Assembly: GCF_039872745.1 (NCBI RefSeq)
Contig: NZ_JBDPZD010000001.1
Coordinates: 868,001-932,000 of the forward strand
From: Pelomonas paludis
GTDB taxonomy: Bacteria > Pseudomonadota > Gammaproteobacteria > Burkholderiales > Burkholderiaceae_C
Direction of reading: 5' to 3'
DNA: 64,000 nucleotides
Every line of letters begins with the position of its first letter. The first letter of the stretch is position 1. Shown here piece after piece: positions 1-8,708 of the stretch. The translations under genes were made by a program, and so were the position numbers. The notes beneath the pieces are model-generated. The model was given only the letters and a program-made list of their open reading frames with translations, was not told where the DNA came from and ran no database searches.

Positions 1-704
1 CTGAGGATGGCGCTCGCGTTGACGAGCACGCTGCGGTGCACCTGGAGGAAGTCGGTCGAGTCGATGCGCGCCACCAGCTCGCGCAGGCTCATGCGCACCA
101 GGGCCTCGCCGGTTGGCGTCACGACGTTGACGTACTTCTCGGTCGCCTCGAAGCAGACCACCTCGGCCACCGGGATCATGCGCACGGTGTTGCCAACGCC
201 GGCCCGGATCACCTTGATGCGCTCGCCAGGCTCGACGCTGGGTGCCGTGATGGATTGCATCTGCTGCACCAGCGCGGCCCGGTCACCGGCCTCAGGCGCT
301 GCGCGGCGGCCAGCCAGCCGGGCTTTGAGCCGCGCCACGGTCTGCTGCAGCCGTTCGGCCGTGGCGGGCTTGAGCAGGTAGTCCACCGCCGCGCGCTCAA
401 AGGCCGCCACCGCGAACTCATCAAACGCGGTGACAAACACGAAGAGCGGCTCAGGCTGCCCATCGGGCCACTCGTCCACCACGGCCGCTGCCACCTCCAG
501 GCCGTTGCGGCCCGGCATCTTGATGTCCAGGAAGACGATGTCGGGGGCCTGGGCCAGCACCAGCTCGGTGGCTTGCAAGCCGTCTTGGGCAACGCCGGCG
601 ATGCGCAGCTCGGGCCAGGCCTGCTCCAGCAGTCGCGCCAGCGTGCGGGCGAGCACCGGCTCGTCCTCGGCGAGCACGGCGGATGGCGAGCGGTTGGTGG
701 TCAT
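1..704 (-). CDS. LytTR-family response regulator (partial, C-terminus beyond window)
   Basis: Cytoplasmic response regulator of the LytR/AlgR type. The N-terminal receiver domain has the acidic cluster AEDEP and the phospho-acceptor context VFLDIKMPGRNG, and the conserved lysine lies in YLLKPA. A C-terminal LytTR DNA-binding domain begins near VIRAGVGNTVRMIPV and runs off the left edge with HRSVLVNASAILS. The ATG at 702-704 overlaps the stop of the upstream kinase as ATGA, which fixes the start and implies translational coupling. Its partner is the LytS-type kinase directly upstream. Target genes cannot be told from the window. Confidence 0.9.
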   Translation of the reverse strand, partial: MTTNRSPSAVLAEDEPVLARTLARLLEQAWPELRIAGVAQDGLQATELVLAQAPDIVFLDIKMPGRNGLEVAAAVVDEWPDGQPEPLFVFVTAFDEFAVAAFERAAVDYLLKPATAERLQQTVARLKARLAGRRAAPEAGDRAALVQQMQSITAPSVEPGERIKVIRAGVGNTVRMIPVAEVVCFEATEKYVNVVTPTGEALVRMSLRELVARIDSTDFLQVHRSVLVNASAIL

Positions 705-1798
705 GGTGGTTCCTGGGGGAGGTGATGAGGCAACAGCACGAGGGCGCGCAGGCCCTTGGGGTCTCGCGGCTCGAGCGTGAGCGAGGCGGCGGGTCCGTAG
801 ACCGCCTGCAGCCGCTCGCGCACGTGGCGCAGGCCGTAGCTCGACGGCTCAGTCGTGTGGCCGCTGCCGGCGGCCTCGTCATCCAAGGCCTGCAGGCCCA
901 GGCCGTCGTCCTCGATGCAAATCTCGACGCCGGCCTCGACCTGGCGGGCCACGATGTCAATGCGCCCGGCACCCACCTTGGGCTCCAGCCCGTGCTTGAT
1001 GGCGTTCTCTGCCAGCGGCTGCAGCAGCATGGGCGGCACGGGGGTGTTTTCCAGCGCGGCCGGCAGGTCCAGCTGCCATGCCAGGCGGGGGCCCATGCGC
1101 AGCGACATGATCTCCAGGTAGGCCCGCAGCTGCGCGAACTCGCGGCCCAGCGGCACCGACTCGGTCCGCGATGCCGCCAGCGTGGCGCGCAGGTAGGCGA
1201 TGAGGCGGTCGATCATGGTCTCGGCGCGGTCCACGTCCTCCCGCACCAGGCCGCGCAGGTTGGCCAGGGTGTTGAACAGCATGTGCGGCTCCAGCTGCGT
1301 GCGCAGCAGCCGCAGCTGGGCCTCGACGGCCAGCCGCTGGGCCTCGGCGCGCGTGGCGGCCTCGTGCGCCAGGTGCTCGCGTATGGCGAAGTGGCGCAGC
1401 CCCAGCCCTCCCACCAGCACGGTGAAGAGCAGCGGTACGAGGCTGACCTGGTGGAAGCCCACCATGCGCAGCGGCTCGCCCAGCAGCAAGAAGGCGATCT
1501 GGTGGCCGAGCAGGTAGCCGACCGGGATGGCGATCGCGCCGGTGAGCAGCCAGCGCGTGCCTGCACCCAGGCGCTCCAGCCGGCGCTGGCGCCGCAGCAG
1601 CACCACGCAGACCGCCATCGTCAGGCCCACGCATTCAGAGAAGACCAGCAGGCGCGCGAAGGTGTCGAGGCCAGGCACGACCACGAACAAGAGCGCGGCC
1701 GCCACCGCCCACACCACCGCCGAGGCGGAGACCAGCTGCAGGGCGCCCTTGCGGGTGTTGGCCCACAGCGCGCTGCGGGACGTCGATGACAGGTACAT
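701..1798 (-). CDS. LytS/YehU-type sensor histidine kinase
   Basis: A 365-residue membrane histidine kinase. The N-terminal part has about four hydrophobic segments (near residues 21-42, 50-68, 83-104 and 118-136). It is followed by the His_kinase signature of the LytS family, QLEPHMLFNTLANLRGL, with the phospho-accepting His at about residue 172. A C-terminal HATPase domain has PLAENAIKHG and a glycine-rich DDGLGLQ box. It has no obvious periplasmic sensor domain, so the signal is probably sensed in or near the membrane. The gene overlaps the LytTR regulator, giving a complete two-component pair. Confidence 0.92.
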   Translation of the reverse strand: MYLSSTSRSALWANTRKGALQLVSASAVVWAVAAALLFVVVPGLDTFARLLVFSECVGLTMAVCVVLLRRQRRLERLGAGTRWLLTGAIAIPVGYLLGHQIAFLLLGEPLRMVGFHQVSLVPLLFTVLVGGLGLRHFAIREHLAHEAATRAEAQRLAVEAQLRLLRTQLEPHMLFNTLANLRGLVREDVDRAETMIDRLIAYLRATLAASRTESVPLGREFAQLRAYLEIMSLRMGPRLAWQLDLPAALENTPVPPMLLQPLAENAIKHGLEPKVGAGRIDIVARQVEAGVEICIEDDGLGLQALDDEAAGSGHTTEPSSYGLRHVRERLQAVYGPAASLTLEPRDPKGLRALVLLPHHLPQEPP

Positions 1799-1883
1799 GG
1801 CGCTCGCGCGGCTGCGGGGGAGTGAGGTGGTGGGGTGCGATCGACTGTAGGGCCGGCAATGAGCAGCGCCAAGCTGGCTGCCG

Positions 1884-2375
1884 CTACAGGCTGGTGCCGA
1901 GCGCCATCACGGCGCCGACGCCGAGTCCATAGGGCAGGTGCGAGACCAGGCTGGCCAGCAGCGCGTTCGACCCGGGCGGCCCGCGCCGGCCAAACCGGCC
2001 CCAGCCGAAGGCCGGCAGCAGCAGCAGCCAGGGCAGCAGCGAGGTCGCCAGGCCGAAGGCCACGCCGCCCCACAGGTGATGTGTCGGCTGGGTCCAGCCG
2101 GTGGCCTCAGTCAGCAGGGCATAGAGCAAAGCTACGGCGCCGCCACCGATGAGGATGTGAAACGCCCAGCCCGCCCGCACCTCGCCCGGCTGGGGCGGCG
2201 TGCGGGCGATGTTGGCGTGCGCCCATTGCCCGCGCAACAGCCCAAGCGCCCAGCGGCCCACCAGCGCAATGCTGACGCCGCTGGTCAGGCCCGCGCGGGC
2301 GGCGAACGCCTCGGTGATGTCCATCAGGACGGCACCGACGATGCCGCCGGCGTAGGCAAGGACGAAGGGATTCAC
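1884..2375 (-). CDS. DUF2938-type integral membrane protein
   Basis: A 163-residue protein that is mostly hydrophobic, with four predicted membrane helices. It starts with NPFVLAYAGGIVGAVLMDITEAF and ends in a small helix. The pattern matches DUF2938 membrane proteins, whose function is not established. The reading frame stays open upstream, but that extension is Arg/Pro-rich and antisense to the Cys-rich gene, so the GTG at 2373-2375 is chosen. It starts 8 bases after the stop of the small Cys-rich gene, so the two are probably co-transcribed. The start and family name are moderately sure. Confidence 0.7.
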   Translation of the reverse strand: MNPFVLAYAGGIVGAVLMDITEAFAARAGLTSGVSIALVGRWALGLLRGQWAHANIARTPPQPGEVRAGWAFHILIGGGAVALLYALLTEATGWTQPTHHLWGGVAFGLATSLLPWLLLLPAFGWGRFGRRGPPGSNALLASLVSHLPYGLGVGAVMALGTSL

Positions 2376-2383
2376 GGGCAGCC

Positions 2384-2563
2384 TCAAGCCTGGGCGCAGG
2401 GGGCGCCGCTGTTGCACTGGCATTGCGCACCGCAGTGGCACTGGGGGCCGCAGGCGCATTGCGAGCCGCAAGCGGGTTGCTGAGCCGCTTGCTGGCAGCC
2501 GCAGGTGCAGCTGGCGCCGGGGCATTGGCTGCAGTTGCAGGAGGGGTGTTGGTTGGCGTTCAT
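2384..2563 (-). CDS. Small cysteine-rich, metallothionein-like protein
   Basis: A 59-residue protein with 14 cysteines (about a quarter of the residues). The N-terminal half has C-x-C and C-x2-C spacings. The C-terminal half carries three tandem units of the form C-G-x-Q-C-x-C. There is no signal peptide or membrane segment, so it is likely cytosolic. The composition is that of a soft-metal (Cu, Zn, Cd) chelator, but it does not match the classical bacterial metallothionein arrangement I know, so metal binding is inference. The ATG at 2561-2563 has AAGGAAACC upstream, a usable ribosome-binding site. It lies just before the DUF2938 gene. Confidence 0.72.
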   Translation of the reverse strand: MNANQHPSCNCSQCPGASCTCGCQQAAQQPACGSQCACGPQCHCGAQCQCNSGAPCAQA

Positions 2564-2723
2564 GGCAGGTTTCCTTGAGTGGTATCGACGACGGGATGTT
2601 TTCGATGCCTGCACTGTCGGAGTTGCCACGATGGGCGGCCAGCGCCGTCGGACGAAGCGTCGGCCCAAGTGCTGGAGCGGTCTTGCCAATCGACCGAACG
2701 GTTGCGCTGAGTCCCGCGCTGGC

Positions 2724-4208
<1,485 letters not shown>

Positions 4209-4242
4209 GGGCTGCGAATCTAGCCGCAGCCGCAGCGCTTGC

Positions 4243-5556
4243 CTACGGCGCCAACACCACCCCAAAGAAAGTGGCCGACTGCACGTTGTAGAGCTTGAGC
4301 AGCAAGCGGTTGCGGCCCGCGCGCAGGCTGACGCGCACGCGGCCTTCGACCATGGCGTAGTTGGCGCGCTCGGTGTGCATGTTCCGGTACCACTGGTGGT
4401 ACCAGGGCTTGTCCATGGCGCTGAACCAGACCAGCTCGTCGTTGAGCCAGAGCTTGGTGTCGTCGTCGGCGCCGATGTCGAGCCAGACGTCCATGTCGCG
4501 GTCCACGCGCAGCTCGGTGGCGGCGTAGTAGATGGCGTTCATGGCCAGGGGCTCGGGCAGGAAGGGGTAGCTGCTGCTTTGCTGCGGGGCCCAGCGGACC
4601 AGGCCGCGCTTGCCGGGGTAGACGCCGTCCAAGTCGACGGCGACCTCGGGCGGGTAGACGGTGTTGATGGCGCGGGGGTCTTCCGCGTGGAAGGGCCCGA
4701 TCACGTTCCAGCGGTTGAGGTAGACGCGGTTGGTGAACGGCCCGCCGGGGCCGAAGCTGCGCGTCTCAGACGCCAGGTGCAGGTCGGCGGTGTCGAGCGG
4801 GGGCGGTTTGGCGAAGCGGTCGTAGCGTCGCCGGTAGTCCACCTCGGTGGCGGACGCGCCGTCCGGGTCGGCCACCCACCAGCCGCCGTCGGGCTTGCCG
4901 TCGTAGTAGGCGGTTGAGCCAGCGCCTGATCCAGCGCGTGAACCAGCACCCGAACCAGCACCTGAACCAGCGCCCGAACCAGCGCTCGACGGCCCCTGCC
5001 CGGCCAGGCCCGCCACCTTGACGCCATCGCGCTCACGCTGCTCGCGGGCCTGCCGGCTCTCGGCCGCATCGCGGGCGCGTTGCACCAGCTGCGCCAGCGC
5101 CTGGGCGGCGTCGGCAGGCGGGGGCTTCATGCGCTTGGCTTCTTCGAGCCGGACCTGGGCGGTGGCCTTCTCTTGCGAGATCTTGAGCAGGCGGGCCAGG
5201 TCCTTGATGCGGGCTTGCCGCTCGGTGTCTTCCAGGGCCTTGGTCAGCGCCTCGGCGCGTTCCAGGGGGCTGCTGGCGGGGTTGGCTGCTGCCGCCGGCA
5301 CCTGGCTGCCCAGCTGCTTGCGGAGCTGCTCCAACTGCTGTTCGTGGCGCTGGACCTGCTCTTTGCGCGCCGCCTGCAGCCGCGCCTCGGCCGTGGCAGC
5401 CTGAGCGCGCTCGGTCGCTGCCTGCGCCTGCACGCCCAGCTGCCAGCCCCACAACGCGATGAGTGCATGCAGCGCCAGCGAGCCGAGCACGAAAGCCTGG
5501 CGACGCAGCGCGCCCCAGGCCGCACGCAGCAACTCCACACCCGAGCTTTGCCTCAT
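4243..5556 (-). CDS. TonB-shaped coiled-coil periplasmic protein of the ExbBD export operon
   Basis: A 437-residue protein that I cannot place in a named family. It has one N-terminal membrane helix (about residues 21-41) and a long Ala/Glu/Gln/Arg-rich coiled coil (about 45-185). A glycine-serine linker of GSGA repeats (about 205-228) follows. The C-terminal globular domain (about 250-437) is rich in Trp, Tyr and Asp, including VIGPFHAEDPRA and WLDIGADDDTKLWLNDELVW, which suggests a beta-sandwich. That layout (membrane anchor, stalk, flexible linker, end domain) is what TonB and TolA have. It starts by ATGA overlap with ExbD, so an energy-transducer role is a reasonable inference. Confidence 0.75.
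   Translation of the reverse strand: MRQSSGVELLRAAWGALRRQAFVLGSLALHALIALWGWQLGVQAQAATERAQAATAEARLQAARKEQVQRHEQQLEQLRKQLGSQVPAAAANPASSPLERAEALTKALEDTERQARIKDLARLLKISQEKATAQVRLEEAKRMKPPPADAAQALAQLVQRARDAAESRQAREQRERDGVKVAGLAGQGPSSAGSGAGSGAGSGAGSRAGSGAGSTAYYDGKPDGGWWVADPDGASATEVDYRRRYDRFAKPPPLDTADLHLASETRSFGPGGPFTNRVYLNRWNVIGPFHAEDPRAINTVYPPEVAVDLDGVYPGKRGLVRWAPQQSSSYPFLPEPLAMNAIYYAATELRVDRDMDVWLDIGADDDTKLWLNDELVWFSAMDKPWYHQWYRNMHTERANYAMVEGRVRVSLRAGRNRLLLKLYNVQSATFFGVVLAP
4920..4990 (-). repeat. Tandem 12-bp repeats coding the GSGA linker
   Basis: About six imperfect copies of a 12-base unit of the form CCAGCACCCGAA (plus strand) encode the alternating Gly-Ser-Gly-Ala linker of the coiled-coil protein. 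Such in-frame repeats can change length by slippage without breaking the frame. Confidence 0.8.
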
Positions 5557-5978
5557 GGCTGGGTGCGCAGCGACACCTGGGTCAGGCCTTCGAACTGGCA
5601 CAGGTCCAGCACGTGGACGATGTGCTGGTAGGGCGTGCGGCGGTCGCCGTCGAGGCGGATGGGGCGGGTGGGGTTCTTGGCGGCCTCGTCGCGCAGGCGG
5701 TCGTGCAGGGTCTGGAGGCTGAGCTTTTGCTTGTCGAGGTAGACGCCGCCTTGCGCGTCGATCATCAGCACCAGCGGCTCGGTGGGCGCGGCCTCGGCCT
5801 TGACGAGGCTGGCCTGCGAGGCCGGCAGCAGGATGGGGATGTCTTTTTGCTTCTTCTGGCCGTCCTGCTGCTTGAAGGAGGTGGCGACCATGAAGAACAT
5901 CAGCAAGAAGAAGATGCAGTCGATCAGCGCGATCAGGCCGATCTCGGGCTCCTCGTCGTGACCCAGTTCAATGCGCAT
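5553..5978 (-). CDS. exbD: ExbD/TolR-family proton-channel subunit
   Basis: A 141-residue protein with a short cytoplasmic N-terminus (MRIELGHDEEPEIGL) and a single membrane helix IALIDCIFFLLMFFMVATSF. That helix carries the conserved ExbD/TolR aspartate (in LIDCIFF) that conducts protons. A periplasmic domain ending VHVLDLCQFEGLTQVSLRTQ follows. With the upstream ExbB it should form the energising complex of the inner membrane. It overlaps ExbB by 11 bases and the coiled-coil gene by ATGA. No siderophore receptor or canonical TonB is adjacent, so the force is likely used by the neighbouring export proteins. Confidence 0.9.
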   Translation of the reverse strand: MRIELGHDEEPEIGLIALIDCIFFLLMFFMVATSFKQQDGQKKQKDIPILLPASQASLVKAEAAPTEPLVLMIDAQGGVYLDKQKLSLQTLHDRLRDEAAKNPTRPIRLDGDRRTPYQHIVHVLDLCQFEGLTQVSLRTQP

Positions 5979-6752
5979 CGCGTTCGGTCACTGTGTGCCC
6001 CCAGGGCTGGCCTGCGTCCAGCCCGCCCCCCGAGGGGGTCATGGAAACTTGGGGCGGCCCGGCGTTTCCATGCGACTCGATCAACACCTCGTCGAACACG
6101 CGGTTCACCTCGCGCTCCAGCGCCAGGCCGATGAGCGTCAGCCGGTGCTTGAAGAAGTGGTGCATGCCCAGCGCCGGCAGCGCGACCGAGAGGCCCGCCG
6201 CCGTGTTGACCAAGGCCTTGGAGATGCCACTGGCCAGCACGGCCGGGTCTCCGAGACCGCTAGCAAAGGCGATGGCATGGAAGGCCTCGATCATGCCGAC
6301 TACCGTGCCCAGCAAGCCGACGATGGGCGCGATGGTGGCCACCACGGCCAGCGGGTAGGCGCGCTGCTGCTGCTCGCGCAGCGCCAGCGAGGCGATGTCG
6401 CCCGCGCGGGTCGAGAGCGCGGCCGGCTCGGCCTTGCGGTGCTGCACCAGGTAGGCCAGCACGCGGGCCAGGGCGCTGGGCCGCCGGGCCAGCTCAGCCT
6501 CGACGGCGGCGAAGTCGCCGGCGCGCCAGAGCGGCAGCACCTCGTCCACCAGTCCCGGCGGTGCTAGACGGCCCGCGCGAAAGCGCGTCAGCCGCTCCAG
6601 CGTCACCGCGACGGCCAGCACCGAGAGCGCACCGATCACCCAGACGCCGGTGCCGCCGTGGGCCAGCTCGCTGGCGAGGTCGAGCGACTGGGACTGGGCC
6701 AGCGCGTGAGGGGCTGCCGCCAACAGCAGCAGCGGGACCCAGCCAGCGCGCT

Positions 6753-6756
<4 letters not shown>
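5968..6756 (-). CDS. exbB: ExbB/TolQ/MotA-family proton-channel subunit
   Basis: A 262-residue protein with a cleavable-looking signal peptide (MKRAGWVPLLLLAAAPHALA) and a membrane helix near 35-55. A cytoplasmic loop follows, then the two conserved helices VVATIAPIVGLLGTVVGMIE and GISKALVNTAAGLSVALPAL of the MotA/TolQ/ExbB family. The ATG overlaps the ATPase stop as ATGA. The last ~30 residues (GPPQVSMTPSGGGLDAGQPW and on) do not look like ExbB. They are encoded by a 77-bp GC-rich hairpin repeat that also occurs at 32139-32215. Confidence 0.9.
5996..6072. repeat. 77-bp hairpin element, copy 1
   Basis: Two hairpins are visible. The first has arms GGGCTGG and CCAGCCC (6004-6010 and 6018-6024). 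The second is a 9-bp perfect stem CATGGAAAC/GTTTCCATG (6040-6048 and 6064-6072) around a 15-base loop TTGGGGCGGCCCGGC. The loop and first hairpin are shared with copy 2 at 32139-32215, while the second stem differs at three positions on both arms. It lies inside the last codons of exbB. Confidence 0.85.
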
Positions 6757-7436
<680 letters not shown>

Positions 7437-7438
7437 GG

Positions 7439-8701
7439 TCAGTGGAGATCCAAGGCTGATGCGCCCACGAAGGCGCGATACGGGGAGACGACAACCTGCT
7501 CGCCAGGCTGCAGGCCGCCCAGCACTTCGACGACGCCGTCGGCACGGCGCCCCAGTTGCAGCGGGCGGCGCGGGGCGTGGCGGCCGTCGGCGTCCAGCAC
7601 AAAGGCCCAGGCGCCGCCGGTGTCGGCGTAGAAGCCGCGGTCCGGCAGCAGCAGCGCCGGTTTGGCCTCGCCCAGGGTCAGGCGCACGTCCAGCCCCTGG
7701 CCCACCTGCAAGGGCGGCGGGTCGCCATCAAAGCTGAGCTCGATGCTGAAGCGGCCGTCCTTGACCTGCGGGTCGATGCGGGCCACGCGCAGCTGGTGCT
7801 CGCGCCCCTCGTGCGTGAGCAACGCGGCCAGGCCTTCACGCACGCGGCCGAGGTGGAACTCGTCGAGGCGCAGTTCCAGCTTGAAGCGGCCCAGGCTGTC
7901 CAGTCGCGCGATGCGCGTGCCGCTGCGCACGCTCTCACCCACCTGCAGGGTCAAGCCCGTGACGCGGCCGCCTACGGGCGCGCGCACGGCCAGGCCCTCG
8001 CTGGCCGCGCGCATGGCGTCCAGCCGCCTGTTGAGGTCCGTCACGGCGCGCTGCATGGCCTGGACTGACTGCTCGCGCACGGCCAGCTCGCCACGGCCAT
8101 CCAGCTGCTGCTGCGCCACCAGGCGCTCGGCCAGGCTGAGCCGGTCGGCCGAGTCCTCCAGCGCCGAGGGCGACAAAAAGCCCGTGGCCGCCAGCTCCTG
8201 GTTGCGCTGGTGCAGGCGGCGCGCGCGTCCCAGCTCTGACTCGCCCTCGGTCAGCGAGCGGCGCAGCACCGCCTGGGCCTGCATCCACGCGGCGCGCAGG
8301 GTCGAGAAGTTGGCCAGCTGCTGCGCCGCCTCGCTGGAGCGCGCCATCAGCTCCTGCGCGCGCTGCGTGCTGCTCAACACCACCAGCAACTGGCCGGCCT
8401 CGACCCGTGCGCCGTCCTTCACCAGCACCTGCTCGACCCGGCCGTCTTCGCTGGCGTCGAGCAGCACGGACTGCAGCGGCTGCGCCAAGGCGCGGCCGAC
8501 GACGACGTCGCGGAACACACCAGGTTTGGCCGCTGCGATCTCCACGTCAGCCTTCGCCACAGGCACGCCGCGCGGCCACCAGCGCACCAGAAGCAACATC
8601 ACCGCCAAGGCCGCGACAAAGGCGAGCGCGAACAGGCCGTAGCGGCGCGGCACGGCCACGCGGCGGTCCATCGCGGCGCCAGAGCTCAGCACGGCACTCA
8701 T
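7439..8701 (-). CDS. HlyD/MacA-type periplasmic adaptor (membrane fusion protein)
   Basis: A 420-residue adaptor with an N-terminal membrane anchor (about residues 21-41, YGLFALAFVAALAVMLLLVRWW). A lipoyl/barrel-sandwich half follows (DGRVEQVLVKDGARVEAGQLL), then a long alpha-helical hairpin (about 120-230) and the second half of the lipoyl domain (VRAPVGGRVTGLTLQVGESV). The C-terminal beta-barrel and membrane-proximal domain includes LQPGEQVVVSPYRAF. It should bridge the permease to an outer-membrane channel; no TolC-like gene lies in the window. It sits 7 bases after the permease gene. Confidence 0.9.
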   Translation of the reverse strand: MSAVLSSGAAMDRRVAVPRRYGLFALAFVAALAVMLLLVRWWPRGVPVAKADVEIAAAKPGVFRDVVVGRALAQPLQSVLLDASEDGRVEQVLVKDGARVEAGQLLVVLSSTQRAQELMARSSEAAQQLANFSTLRAAWMQAQAVLRRSLTEGESELGRARRLHQRNQELAATGFLSPSALEDSADRLSLAERLVAQQQLDGRGELAVREQSVQAMQRAVTDLNRRLDAMRAASEGLAVRAPVGGRVTGLTLQVGESVRSGTRIARLDSLGRFKLELRLDEFHLGRVREGLAALLTHEGREHQLRVARIDPQVKDGRFSIELSFDGDPPPLQVGQGLDVRLTLGEAKPALLLPDRGFYADTGGAWAFVLDADGRHAPRRPLQLGRRADGVVEVLGGLQPGEQVVVSPYRAFVGASALDLH

Positions 8702-8708
8702 CTCGTGT

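Noticed and set aside
4918..4995. Possible CRISPR-like array
   Set aside because: The units are contiguous 12-mers without spacers, lie in frame within a gene, and code a GSGA linker.
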